The notes under the pieces were generated by a model, which saw only the letters and a program-made list of their open reading frames with translations, was not told where the DNA came from and did not search any database. Positions 8,835 through 17,398 of a stretch of 64,000 bases of DNA are shown one piece after another (positions within the stretch are counted from its first letter, which is position 1; every line of letters starts with the position of its first letter). This DNA is from Pseudomonas frederiksbergensis. GTDB lineage: Bacteria; Pseudomonadota; Gammaproteobacteria; Pseudomonadales; Pseudomonadaceae. The position numbers were made by a program, and so were the translations under genes. The DNA is taken from NCBI RefSeq assembly GCF_003732275.1, contig NZ_MOBM01000012.1:496001-560000 (forward strand), given 5' to 3'.

Positions 8835-8996
8835 TCCAGGCTGTGTAAAAGCCCAGGCACCGTTTAAAGTCTGCGTTGCTACGTAAAACTTGGCAGTCCC
8901 TGGTTAACCAGCAGACCTGAAATTTGCGTAGGACCGCGATTATCGTTCTGGTTCTGAATCTCGGCCCTGCGCCAATAAGTTTTTACATAGCCTCGG
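8835..8996. mobile_element. MITE-like element A with IS1182-type ends
   Basis: About 162 bases with ends CCAGGCTGTGTAAAAGC (8836-8852) and TTTTTACATAGCCTCGG (8980-8996). It has no coding capacity. The internal sequence matches element B at 12975 (for example CTGAAATTTGCGTAGGA). The ends differ from consensus at a few places, so this is the most decayed of the three. Confidence 0.7.
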
Positions 8997-9040
8997 TCGT
9001 CGCGACAGTCAGAAACCGGCCAATAGCAGCCGTTGGAATA
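8997..9040. repeat. Dispersed repeat, half copy next to MITE A
   Basis: Reads GTCGCGACAGTCAGAAACCG then GCCAATAGCAGCCGTTGG. It directly abuts the right end of MITE A, fitting insertion of the MITE into the repeat. Confidence 0.6.
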
Positions 9041-9109
9041 TCCTCTCTGATATGAGACAAAGGCGGGAGCCATTCGGGTCATCCATACAATCAAGGAGCG
9101 TTCCACATC

Positions 9110-9592
9110 ATGGACGAAGCAATTATTTACCGAACCGCGACCGTAGAAGACGCATTGAGAATGTGTGAGTTAGGACAATTGCTCAACGACGTACACCACG
9201 CCGCCCGTCCCGATATTTACGCCCCGGCCACCCAAAACTTTTCGCGCGACCTTCCTCACTGGTCAGCCCTTTTTGAGAAACAGGGTCATGTGGTATTCAT
9301 TGCAGATGTCGGACTTCAAGCTGCGGCGTTTATTACCGCCAGCCTATCGTCAAGCTCAGGGCCGCTAATGCAACCGCTGAAAGTTGTTCGCATCGGTTCG
9401 GTGTGTGTAGCCGAACAATTTTGGGGAAAAGGCATTGGACGCAGTCTGATTCAGCTCGTGAAAAACTGGGCTACCACAAATGATGCCCAAGACTTGAGGT
9501 TGACTGTTTGGCCGTTTAATTCGCGTGCCGCGCGTATGTATACAGAATTTGGGTTTGAGACTCGTGCCTACGAAATGGGAATGCGTTTGTAG
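9110..9592 (+). CDS. GNAT-family N-acetyltransferase
   Basis: A 160-residue GNAT protein. The acetyl-CoA loop is clear: VCVAEQFWGKGIGRSL (residues 98-113), which fits Q/RxxGxG/A. The C-terminal NSRAARMYTEFGF is the usual NxxAxxxYxxxGF motif. Start ATG at 9110 follows CAAGGAGCG. It stands beside the beta-lactamase gene but on the opposite strand. The substrate is unknown; antibiotics, amino acids or polyamines are all possible for this fold. Confidence 0.88.
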   Translation: MDEAIIYRTATVEDALRMCELGQLLNDVHHAARPDIYAPATQNFSRDLPHWSALFEKQGHVVFIADVGLQAAAFITASLSSSSGPLMQPLKVVRIGSVCVAEQFWGKGIGRSLIQLVKNWATTNDAQDLRLTVWPFNSRAARMYTEFGFETRAYEMGMRL

Positions 9593-9644
9593 GGATGAAG
9601 GTTCAAGCGAACTCTGCATGATCGTTCGAGACTGACAGCTTTAT

Positions 9645-10215
9645 AACGGCCAGAAGCGGTCACTGGGATGCGCCTAGAAAACGAGTTGATTCAATGGGCA
9701 TCAGAAATGACTGTGTGTGCCGACACGATGGCTGATATCTTTCCCGCGCACCTAATCGCGTCCAATCGACGCTGATCCCATCAAGGAAGATAAAAACAAT
9801 GAAAACAGTGCTCGGCGCCCTGCTCCTTATCTGCCTAAACATACCGTTATTGTATCATCGATAATACTTCGTCCAATGGAGACTTGATTCCAAGAACTTT
9901 GCAAGAGAATGGTGTAAAGCTATCGCCGTACTCTTGGAGGATTAAGGATTTGCGCGATTTAAATCAATACATGAGTGGTGTGATTTCAAAAAATCGATGA
10001 TTTTGAGATGAGAGGTGGGCAGATGCATCACACCCTCTCCACGCTTCACCATCAGGTACTGGCCGTGGGCGCTCTGTGGGATGACGATGCAAGAAACGTC
10101 AAGCCAGTCTTGCGCCTGGCCGTGGCGCGAAAACGAAGACCGTGGTTTGAGGGCTTGTGGGGAAATCTAAGAGCCATTTCAGGTTTGAGGGCTTGTGGGG
10201 TAATGCCGGTGAGCC
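9645..10215 (+). repeat. Second copy of the cytochrome c segment
   Basis: Matches 5890-6500 in order: the leader from GCGGTCACTGGGATGCGCC, the 3-prime part of the cytochrome gene, and the trailer with TTTGAGGGCTTGTGGGG. It lacks the middle of the gene and has about 120 extra bases in the trailer. The two copies are direct repeats that bracket the IS1111 element, the beta-lactamase and the acetyltransferase. Confidence 0.8.
9799..10000 (+). pseudogene. Broken cytochrome c copy
   Basis: Starts with a different signal peptide (MKTVLGALLLICLNIP) after the same AAGGAAGATAAAAACA leader. It then jumps straight to the C-terminal third of the gene at 6034-6411, so the CxxCH haem site is missing. A one-base deletion (CGTCCAATGG against CGACCCAATGG) also breaks the frame. 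It cannot make a working cytochrome. Confidence 0.85.
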
Positions 10216-10320
10216 AGTCGACCTCTCGCGGGCACATCGCTAATGAACAATCTCGGATTAATACAAGTTCGGGCGGCTCTCCGCATCTAGCAGCAATCGG
10301 CTGCGGTCGTGACAGGTAAC

Positions 10321-11983
10321 GGCCCAGAGTGTGTAAAAACGCTAGATCCCGTTTCGATCTTCAAGGCTGAGCGGCTGTCCGGCTTCGTAGCCTGATCAAG
10401 GCACGATGTCCCTTCCTGATGAGCTAAACCGCCCCAGCAACGCGCCAGATCATCGGGATACGTAAAAACAGGCCGGGTTTTAGGCCGTTAGCGCCTTCAT
10501 CAAGTGATGGGTACCGATGATTTTCATGACCCGTTTCAAGTTGTAGGCGAGCACATTCAAGCTCATCTCCGTACTCACCCCGGCCAGCTTTCGCGTCAGG
10601 AAGTGCGTCGCACCCATCCATTGTTTGGGCGTCCCGAAGGGATGCTCAACAGTCCGTTTTCGGACTCGCATCATCTCTGGTGCTTTGCTCAGCCGAAGCT
10701 GCATCTCCTCCAATACGTCTTCATGCTCCCAGCGTCGAACTCGTCGTTCTGTGCTCGGTGTGCACTGCAATTTCAACGCGCAGCCCTGGCATTTCGAACT
10801 CCAGTAACGATGCAGCTTCAGGCCTTTTTCAACGTAGGAGTAGTGCCAGATCAGCGCCTCTCCAGCCGGGCAAATGTATTCGTTTTTTGCCGGGTCATAG
10901 ACGAAGGCATCATTGTTGAAACGCCCGTCAGCCTTGGCTCCAGAGGTCATCGGCTTGGGCACATAGGTGGTGATGCCTGCATCGTGACAAGCCAGGATTT
11001 TCTCGCTTTTGAAGTAACCTCGGTCAGCCACCACCGACAACGTATCTGATGCCATCGCCTCGCGGGCCTGCTTGGCCATTGAGCTGAGTTGATCGCGGTC
11101 GGAACCGACGTTGGTCACCTCATGCGCAACGATCAAATGGTGCTGCGTATCGACCGCTGTCTGCACGTTGTAGCCAACGATTCCCGTGCCGCGCGTCATC
11201 ATGGAGCGGCTGTCTGGATCGGTCAGTGAGACCTGTTTATCCGGCGATTCATTGAGCTGGATTTCGATCGCCTGAAGCTCTTTCATTTGAGTTTTGAGCT
11301 TGGCGATTTTCTCTTCCAGCCGCACGGCACTGGGCTCGGAAGCTGTGGGTTCTTGCCGATCGGTAGCATCGAGTGCCGTCAGGTAACGGTTGATGCTCGA
11401 TTCAATTTCTTCCATGCGCCGTTTCAGTTTGGCGCTGGTGAAATTGCGGTCGCGGTTGTTGACTGCCTTGAACTTGCTGCCATCGATGGCGACCAGATGT
11501 TCTCCGAACAGTCCCAACTGCTGACACAGCACAACGAACTGGCGACAGACGCCTCTGATGGCTTTGCTGTTGTCTTTTCGGAAGTTGGCGATCGTCTTGA
11601 AGTCCGGCATCAAACGCCCGGTCAACCACATCAGTTCGACATTGCGTTGGGCTTCTCGCTCCAAACGTCGGCTCGACTGGATGCGGTAGAGATAGCCGTA
11701 GATGTAGATCTTCAGGAGGATCGCGGGGTGGTAAGCAGGCCGGCCAGTATCGGCTGGAGTGGCACCTTCAAAACCCAGATTGACCAGGTCCAGTTCGTCG
11801 ACGAAGACGTCGACTACGCGCACTGGATTGGTATCGCTGACGTAGTCGTCGAGACTCTCGGGAAGTAAGGTGCCTTGGCCTCGATGTTCACCTTGGATAA
11901 AGCGCTTCATAGGCGATCCCTGCGATGAAATCCTCAAAAATCATAGCAAGTGTTCGCGAAAGCGTTTTTACACACTCTGGGCC
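10321..11983 (-). mobile_element. IS1182-type insertion sequence, copy 1
   Basis: Ends GGCCCAGAGTGTGTAAAAAC (from 10321) and GTTTTTACACACTCTGGGCC (to 11983) are perfect inverted repeats. Only the transposase gene lies between them. Removing the element and one GGCC rejoins the flanks as GACAGGTAACGGCC plus AAAAGCAGCCGGTGACG, a recognisable dispersed repeat. GGCC is therefore either a 4-base target duplication or a palindromic target. Confidence 0.88.
10480..11910 (-). CDS. IS1182-family DDE transposase (copy 1)
   Basis: A 476-residue DDE transposase. Probable catalytic residues are Asp in LVAIDGSKFKA, Asp in VVADRGYFKS and Glu in RTVEHPFGTPKQW. A Cys cluster (CPAG, CQGCALKLQC) lies before the last motif, as usual for this family. 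Start at 11910 (MKRFIQGEHRG) matches the second copy at 25596-27026, from which it differs at scattered residues (for example GTPKQW against GTLKQW). No break is seen. Confidence 0.93.
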   Translation of the reverse strand: MKRFIQGEHRGQGTLLPESLDDYVSDTNPVRVVDVFVDELDLVNLGFEGATPADTGRPAYHPAILLKIYIYGYLYRIQSSRRLEREAQRNVELMWLTGRLMPDFKTIANFRKDNSKAIRGVCRQFVVLCQQLGLFGEHLVAIDGSKFKAVNNRDRNFTSAKLKRRMEEIESSINRYLTALDATDRQEPTASEPSAVRLEEKIAKLKTQMKELQAIEIQLNESPDKQVSLTDPDSRSMMTRGTGIVGYNVQTAVDTQHHLIVAHEVTNVGSDRDQLSSMAKQAREAMASDTLSVVADRGYFKSEKILACHDAGITTYVPKPMTSGAKADGRFNNDAFVYDPAKNEYICPAGEALIWHYSYVEKGLKLHRYWSSKCQGCALKLQCTPSTERRVRRWEHEDVLEEMQLRLSKAPEMMRVRKRTVEHPFGTPKQWMGATHFLTRKLAGVSTEMSLNVLAYNLKRVMKIIGTHHLMKALTA

Positions 11984-12138
11984 AAAAGCAGCCGGTGACG
12001 AATCAAACACAACGATGCGTCCAGTCTGCCAAACACATTCGCCTCATGAGTTTTCACACAGCTTGCAAAAGTCATGCGAATAGGGATAGATCGCTTTAAA
12101 ACGTCAACTCATCCCTTGTCTCGCCGCCAGGTCTATTT

Positions 12139-12954
12139 ATGCCGCTGAGCTTTCATAAAATGCACGCCAATGGCGATGATTTCGTTATCGTGGACTCGCG
12201 AAACTCACCCAATCCAATCACAAGCAATATGGCTCGGCGAATGGGAGATCGGAACCGAGGAGTCGGCTTCAATCAACTCGCGGTGGTGCTCGACTGCGAT
12301 GATGCAGATGCGCGTTTGATGTTCTGGAATGCAGATGGCTCAACGCTGGACGCTTGCGGCAGCGCAACGCGGGGGGCCGCGGATATGCTGATGCGCGAAT
12401 CCAATACGACTTCGGTCGCACTGCGAACCAACCGTGGCCTGCTGACTTGCGAACGAACTTCAACCGGTGCCATTTCTGTAAACATGGGAAAGCCGCTTTT
12501 GGGCTGGTCGGATATTCCTCTGGCTCTGGAAATGGATACTTCAATGTTGCCACTTGCCGGTGACCCAACAGCTTGCAGCATGGGAAATCCGCACTGCACC
12601 TATTTTGTGGATGATCTGACAGCAGTTGAGATTGCGACGATTGGACCGACAATTGAAACCAACCCATTGTTTCCCCTCAGGACGAATGTGCATTTCGTCC
12701 AGATCATTGACCGAGAGCACATCCGGTTGCGTATTTGGGAGCGTGGGGGTGGTATTCCGCTGGGTTCAGGCTCCTGCTCTTGTGGCGCCGCGGTTAACGG
12801 AATTCGTCGTGGCTTGTTAGCCAATTCCGTTGAGGTTGAATGTGACGGCGGAGCTGTAACGGTTCAATGGGATGGCGTGGGATCAGTCTTTCTCACCGGG
12901 CCGGTAGAGACGACTTTTTCAGGAGTAATCGCGGATACTCTGTTGAAAGCCTGA
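12139..12954 (+). CDS. Diverged diaminopimelate epimerase (DapF) paralogue
   Basis: A 271-residue protein with the full DapF fold order: KMHANGDDF, NADGSTLDACGS, MGNPHC and WERGGG. Aligned by eye with E. coli DapF, the first catalytic Cys (in DACGS) is kept. The second is Ser: GSGSCSCGAA stands where DapF has ACGSGACAA, with equal length around it. The substrate Asn of KMHGLGNDF is Asp here and CGNGAR has become CGSATR. True DapF needs both Cys to epimerise LL-DAP, so this enzyme probably acts on another substrate or by another mechanism. In the related proline racemase family, loss of the second Cys marks dehydratases. It is flanked by mobile elements with no operon partner. Confidence 0.8.
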   Translation: MPLSFHKMHANGDDFVIVDSRNSPNPITSNMARRMGDRNRGVGFNQLAVVLDCDDADARLMFWNADGSTLDACGSATRGAADMLMRESNTTSVALRTNRGLLTCERTSTGAISVNMGKPLLGWSDIPLALEMDTSMLPLAGDPTACSMGNPHCTYFVDDLTAVEIATIGPTIETNPLFPLRTNVHFVQIIDREHIRLRIWERGGGIPLGSGSCSCGAAVNGIRRGLLANSVEVECDGGAVTVQWDGVGSVFLTGPVETTFSGVIADTLLKA

Positions 12955-12974
12955 TTTTCAGGTAGGCCGCTATC

Positions 12975-13141
12975 GGCCCAGGCTGTGTAAAAACGCAGGC
13001 ACCGATTTTAAGCCCGCGTTGCTACGTAAAATCTGCCCGTGCTTGGTGAAGTAGCGGAGCTGAAATTTGCGTAGGAACGGGATTTTCGCTCTGCTTCTGA
13101 CCGTCAAACCAGCTCTAAAACGTTTTTACACAGCCTCGGCC
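12975..13141. mobile_element. MITE-like element B with IS1182-type ends
   Basis: A 167-base element with ends GGCCCAGGCTGTGTAAAAAC and CGTTTTTACACAGCCTCGGC(C). It has no coding capacity. GGCC is present at both edges. Left of it is GGTAGGCCGCTATC, a piece of the dispersed repeat; right of it is AAAAGCA, also from the repeat. Confidence 0.8.
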
Positions 13142-13243
13142 AAAAGCAATGGGATGGACTCCTCCTCACTTCGGCATCTTGAGTGCCAGACTGAAAGTGC
13201 GAACCACAGTCAACGGTGAGAAGGAGTCCACACATGAAGCTTA
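13142..13243 (+). mobile_element. Left-end remnant of the IS1111-type element
   Basis: About 100 bases nearly identical to 6505-6602, including ATGGACTCCTCCTC and the transposase start ATGAAGCTTA, where the match stops. The rest of the element is lost. Confidence 0.85.
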
Positions 13244-13334
13244 CGTGTGGCAGCAGCTCCGTAATTTCACTCGTCTGCCGACGCAGCGGGCGAGTCAGAT
13301 TATCGATCTGCTGCCACATAAGTGGGCTCGTTAG
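13244..13334 (+). pseudogene. IS66 TnpC C-terminal fragment
   Basis: In one frame this reads FTRLPTQRASQIIDLLPHKW and ends at TAG, matching the C-terminus of the TnpC at 15454-17001 (LPTQRASEIDQLLPHKW). It is joined directly to the IS1111 remnant, so at least two element families were deleted through one junction. Confidence 0.8.
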
Positions 13335-13535
13335 TAGGCGTTCCGGCAATACATCTTGCGGCCCATCACCAAGTGTGACGGTGTGCGTAGCCTGATACAC
13401 AGAGCCTCGGCCAATTTTTCATCAATAAAATCGACCCATAGCAGACACTTAACGTCTCATTTAAGACGTGCGGGAATGTCGTATGGTGCCCGTGCCTACG
13501 GCAAGTCATGCGCACTCCCGCACTTTCGGGCTCTG

Positions 13536-14054
13536 CTAGAAGCTCCACTCCTCAGCCCGAACTAGCTGGCAAAACGGCCCGTCAAGAGTTGCGTTGTGAT
13601 GAGCGACGATCTCCTCAGCTTTCATCACTGGCGTGTCTGAACAGGTATGGCCTTCGGCGATGAGTACCACATCGAAGCCAATATCACGAGCAGCACGGCA
13701 GGTGCTGTCGACGCAGTATTGAGTTTTCATCCCAGTGACTACCACACCGGTAGCGCCGCAAGAGCGCAAATTGTCAGCTAGGTCGGTCATTTCAAAGGCA
13801 TTGGGCCGCCGTTTTTCGAACACCACTTCTCCACCCAGCAGCTTCAGTTCCTGTGCAACCATCGTAAGCGGGCTGCCTGGTTCGATTGGAGATCCAGCGG
13901 GCCCGATGTGGCGCGCGAGAAAAATCGGAGCGCCTGCGCTGCGTGCCTTGTCCATCAGGGTATTCAGTGTTTCCAACAACTCTTCGCAGCGCCATAGTTT
14001 TTCCGGGCCGTGAACAAGCCCGACTTGGATATCGAGTATCAACAGGGCGTACAT
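13536..14054 (-). CDS. Isochorismatase-like cysteine hydrolase
   Basis: A 172-residue member of the isochorismatase-like hydrolase family. The Asp-Lys-Cys triad is visible: ALLILDIQVG (Asp near residue 7), EKRRPNAF (Lys) and TGMKTQYCVDST (Cys, with the non-proline cis-peptide region before it). Start at 14054 follows AAGGAGATGCACCC. Relatives include nicotinamidases and N-carbamoyl or other amidases; the substrate cannot be named. A hairpin with a T-run on the minus strand lies just upstream (14096-14128), so transcription must start close to the gene. Confidence 0.88.
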   Translation of the reverse strand: MYALLILDIQVGLVHGPEKLWRCEELLETLNTLMDKARSAGAPIFLARHIGPAGSPIEPGSPLTMVAQELKLLGGEVVFEKRRPNAFEMTDLADNLRSCGATGVVVTGMKTQYCVDSTCRAARDIGFDVVLIAEGHTCSDTPVMKAEEIVAHHNATLDGPFCQLVRAEEWSF

Positions 14055-14095
14055 GGGTGCATCTCCTTGCGTTTGAGCCAGCGACACAAGGGCAT

Positions 14096-14128
14096 AAAAA
14101 AGGCCCTGTCCATCGCTGGCGGGCCTTT
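14096..14128 (-). terminator. Intrinsic terminator-like hairpin
   Basis: Arms AAAGGCCC and GGGCCTTT with a 14-base loop, followed on the minus strand by TTTTTT. It would stop minus-strand transcripts coming from higher coordinates before they reach the hydrolase gene. Confidence 0.6.
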
Positions 14129-14338
14129 AAAGTTCGTCTGCTATTGGCTCACGAAACCTCGCACGCTCCGCTTTCAGCGGTCGTGGTGGTGGTAGTCGAG
14201 ATGAGGCAATAGGTAGTCATGGATCGACACTAGCAATATTGCAACGAGCTGACAAGCCAGGATCCTAGAGTGAGTGCTTTTGGCAGATGGGGTAGGGCAA
14301 GTTTACGGAAATCAGGTCTTGTGTCACTCATGCGAAAT

Positions 14339-15443
14339 TGCACCTCACTTGACCACCCGTTTGCATCGCATTTGACCAGCCATTTGCAACGGAGTGACCA
14401 GCACGGGTCGTGGTCATTACCGGCCACGAACTGCCATCAGCCCTCGATTACAACCGCATTGCAGATGGCCGCTATTGGACGTATACCGACGACTCGCGTT
14501 GCTGGGAATTATCCAGATCGCTCAATTTCTCAGCCGTGACATCCGCGCCGGCCGACAGCAGAAAGTGTAGTATCAGCGGCCGATCAATCCGCTGATTTCT
14601 GATACCCAATATGCATGCAGTCAACAGAACATCGAACCGCTATGACGGTAAACACATTGTAATTGTGCATGGTTATACTGCCTCGCCCAATGTGAACTGG
14701 TTTCCTTGGTTGGCGGAGGTGCTACGGGCGCAAGGCGCGCGAGTTAGCATTCCAGCTATGCCTGATTCGTTCAATCCCGATCCAATAAAGTGGGCATTGG
14801 CGTTGCAGCAATCACTGCCAGCAGCCGACACAAACACAATCCTCATAGGGCATAGTCTTGGATGCATCACTGCTCTACGGCATTTGTTGTCCTTACCCGC
14901 ACACACCCTAGCTGGCGGAGTCTTGCTGGTCTCCGGCTTCGATAGAACGGTGTCTACGTTGCCAGAACTACACGCCTTCACAGATGCACCGCTAGACCAC
15001 GCGGAGGTTTGCCGTCGTACACAGAAAATCATCTCGCTGTTTTCCGACAACGATTCAATTGTTGACCCGACAGCATCGATCGAACTTTCCCGCAATCTCA
15101 ACGCCGAGCAACAAGTCGTTAGTGGCGGCGGACATTTTCTCGATCGCGAGGGATTTGTACAGTTTCCAGAAGTACATACGGCTATTGCGAGGCTTCTTGA
15201 GCACGAGACACAGGTTTAGCCGCTGGGGTATCCCAGTCAGTGTTTGCGTTCGCCGAAGACATTCGACAGCTGCCTTGGAATGAGAAACGGAGATTCGCAT
15301 GGGAGTTCTGTGAACCTGCTCAGGATCGTTATCTGCCGGCCGTCACTACGGCGTCTGCTGGTCAGGTCGAATGCAAGCGGTTGGTCAGCACAAGTGCAAT
15401 TGACTGGTCAGTGGCAATGCAAATGGGTGGTCAAGTCCATGCA
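14339..15443 (+). mobile_element. Hydrolase cassette with IS21-like repeated ends, no transposase
   Basis: The left end holds TGACCA-type repeats at 14350, 14373 and 14395, each followed where complete by a CCxTTTGCA tail. The right end holds the inverted set, with TGGTCA at about 15429, 15405, 15382 and 15359. Repeat spacing is 22-25 bases, two helical turns. The outermost units match best: CTTGACCACCCGTTTGCAT and, inverted, ATGCAAATGGGTGGTCAAG. The putative limits are 5-prime TG at 14339 and CA at 15443. Directly repeated units inside inverted ends are typical of IS21-type elements. Between the ends there is only one gene, a serine hydrolase, so this looks like a mobile insertion cassette moved in trans. 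No target duplication was found. Confidence 0.6.
14611..15219 (+). CDS. RBBP9/YdeN-family serine hydrolase
   Basis: A 202-residue alpha/beta hydrolase. HIVIVHGYTASPNVNWF near the N-terminus, the nucleophile elbow IGHSLGC (Ser near residue 82), Asp in SDNDSIVDP and His in GGGHFLDREG complete the triad and fit the small RBBP9/YdeN family. It is probably cytoplasmic; no signal peptide is seen. It is the only gene between the repeated ends at 14339 and 15443, so it is a probable passenger gene. The stretch 14410-14610 before it holds no recognisable gene and must contain its promoter. Confidence 0.88.
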   Translation: MHAVNRTSNRYDGKHIVIVHGYTASPNVNWFPWLAEVLRAQGARVSIPAMPDSFNPDPIKWALALQQSLPAADTNTILIGHSLGCITALRHLLSLPAHTLAGGVLLVSGFDRTVSTLPELHAFTDAPLDHAEVCRRTQKIISLFSDNDSIVDPTASIELSRNLNAEQQVVSGGGHFLDREGFVQFPEVHTAIARLLEHETQV

Positions 15444-15453
15444 GTTACGTAAC

Positions 15454-17001
15454 TCAGGCAGGCTGCCATTTATGCGGCAGCAACTGGTCTATTTCACTCG
15501 CCCGCTGCGTCGGCAGACACGTGAGAACATCCTTCAGGTAAATATACGGATCATGCCCGTTGAGACGCGCCGATTGGATCAAACTCATGATCGCCGCCGC
15601 CCGTTTGCCGCTACGCAACGACCCTGCGAAGAGCCAGTTCTTGCGTCCAAGAGCCCATGGTCGGATCTGGTTCTCGCACCAGTTATTATCAATGGGTACA
15701 GCCCCGTTATCGAGGTAGCGCGACAGCGCTGCCCAGCGTTTCAGGCTGTAATCCAGCGCTCTGCTGATAGCCGAACCTTCAGGCACAAGGTCGCGCTGGG
15801 CGATCATCCAAGCATGCAGCCTCTCCACCACCGGTACGGCTTTTTCTTGCCGTATTCGACGGCGTAAATCCGGTTCCAGGTCGCGGACTTCGCTCTCGAT
15901 TTCGTAAAGCAACTGGATGTAGCGCAGGGCCTGCTCGGCGAGCATGCTCTTGTTGGTGGCGTGCAGTTCGAAGAACTTGCGCCGCGCATGGGCCATACAG
16001 CCGATCTCGCTCACACCGAGTTCAAAACTGGCTTTGTAACCGCCAAAATCATCACAGACCAGCTTGCCCTTCCAGTCTTTCAGGAAGTTGCGAGCATGCT
16101 CTCCGGCACGGCTGGGGCTGAAGTCATAAACCACCGCTGCCAAGTCCGAGAACTGGCTGGTGGCATAGGCCCAAACATAAGAACGGTGGGTTTTCTTCGA
16201 GCCGGGAGCAAGCATCTGTACGGGTGTTTCATCGGCGTGGATGACTTGCTGCCCAAGCACCACGTCGCGCAGCGCGTCGACCAGAGGCTGTAACTGCACG
16301 CCAGTCATGCCAACCCATTGAGCCAAAGTTGAACGTGGAATTGCCAAGCCGGCACGACCGAAAATCGATTCCTGACGGTACAGCGGCAGATGGTCGGCAA
16401 ACTTGGCGATCATGACGTGGGCCAGCAACCCGGCGGTCGGGATGCCTTTGTTGATGACCTGCGCCGGAACCGGTGCCTGGATCAGGGTTTCGCAGTCATC
16501 ACATACCCATTTGCCACGGACATGGCGCTCGACGGTAAATACGCCGGGCGTGTAGTCCAGCTTCTCGCTGACGTCCTCACCGATGCGTTTGAGTGCGCAG
16601 CCACATTGGCAGTGAGTGTTGTCCGGTTCGTGATGGATCAACGTGCGTGGAAACTCTGCCGGCAACGCAGTGCGCTTAGGTTTTTGCTTTTTCTCGATCG
16701 GCGATGGAGCGGTTTGCAAAGCTTGAAGCTCAGCTTCAATCGCCGCGATATCGGTATCTATCAGGTCATCGAGCAAGCTGGCCTGCTGCGGATTCAACTG
16801 CTCGCTGCGCTTGGCAAACTTCAAGCGCTTGAGTTGCGCGATCTCGTGGGTCAGCTTCTCGATAACCGTTTGGTCGCGGTGGATCTTCTTGCCCATTGTC
16901 TCGACTGTCTGATCGAGACTCTCCACACGCTGCATCAACTGCGCTGCCAGAGCGCGCAGTTGTTCAGGAGTAAGGTGGTCGAGATTGGGGAGCGAAGTCA
17001 T
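15454..17001 (-). CDS. IS66-family transposase TnpC
   Basis: A 515-residue IS66 transposase. It has an N-terminal coiled coil (residues 15-90), a zinc-binding CQCGC...CDDC region near residues 130-170 and the DDE core with IHADETPVQML, LVCDDFGGYK and IDNNWCENQIRPW. The C-terminus LPTQRASEIDQLLPHKW recurs as fragments at 13244 and 20577. It appears intact. Confidence 0.93.
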   Translation of the reverse strand: MTSLPNLDHLTPEQLRALAAQLMQRVESLDQTVETMGKKIHRDQTVIEKLTHEIAQLKRLKFAKRSEQLNPQQASLLDDLIDTDIAAIEAELQALQTAPSPIEKKQKPKRTALPAEFPRTLIHHEPDNTHCQCGCALKRIGEDVSEKLDYTPGVFTVERHVRGKWVCDDCETLIQAPVPAQVINKGIPTAGLLAHVMIAKFADHLPLYRQESIFGRAGLAIPRSTLAQWVGMTGVQLQPLVDALRDVVLGQQVIHADETPVQMLAPGSKKTHRSYVWAYATSQFSDLAAVVYDFSPSRAGEHARNFLKDWKGKLVCDDFGGYKASFELGVSEIGCMAHARRKFFELHATNKSMLAEQALRYIQLLYEIESEVRDLEPDLRRRIRQEKAVPVVERLHAWMIAQRDLVPEGSAISRALDYSLKRWAALSRYLDNGAVPIDNNWCENQIRPWALGRKNWLFAGSLRSGKRAAAIMSLIQSARLNGHDPYIYLKDVLTCLPTQRASEIDQLLPHKWQPA

Positions 17002-17062
17002 GGCGCCGATTTTGCCAGAGCAGGCAGTTCGCGGCGATAGACCGATAGGCTAATGGCAGCCG

Positions 17063-17398
17063 TTAAAGCAGTGTGATCGCGCCGCCAGACCCCACGCGCT
17101 GCCAAGGCAGGCCCAGCACCAAGACCTGAAGTTGCTCAGTATCCAACTGTATTTCAGAGCCATGGCGAATGCTTGGCCAGTGGAACTTGCCTTGGTTCAA
17201 CCGGCGAGTAGCCAGCCAGATGCCGAAACCGTCATGCACCAGAACTTTCATACGAGTGGCGCGGCGGTTGGCGAATAGATAAGCACAGTGCGGCTTCGCC
17301 GCACCGAACACCGCGATCACTCTGGCCAACGCGGTCTCGGTGCCAGCACGCATGTCCATCGGCTCGGTGGCGAGCCAGATGGAGTCGATGCGAATCAT
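17063..17398 (-). CDS. IS66 accessory protein TnpB
   Basis: A 111-residue IS66 Orf2-like protein, recognised by WLATEPMDMRAGTETAL and YLFANRRATRMKVLVHDG. It is required together with TnpA for IS66 transposition. Start at 17398 overlaps the tnpA stop (ATGA), and it ends 61 bases before tnpC. Confidence 0.92.
   Translation of the reverse strand: MIRIDSIWLATEPMDMRAGTETALARVIAVFGAAKPHCAYLFANRRATRMKVLVHDGFGIWLATRRLNQGKFHWPSIRHGSEIQLDTEQLQVLVLGLPWQRVGSGGAITLL

Noticed and set aside
14348..14410. Regularly spaced repeats as a possible CRISPR array
   Set aside because: Units are 18 bases with only 4-5 bases between them, and the same motif is inverted on the other side of a gene; this fits transposon ends, not CRISPR.
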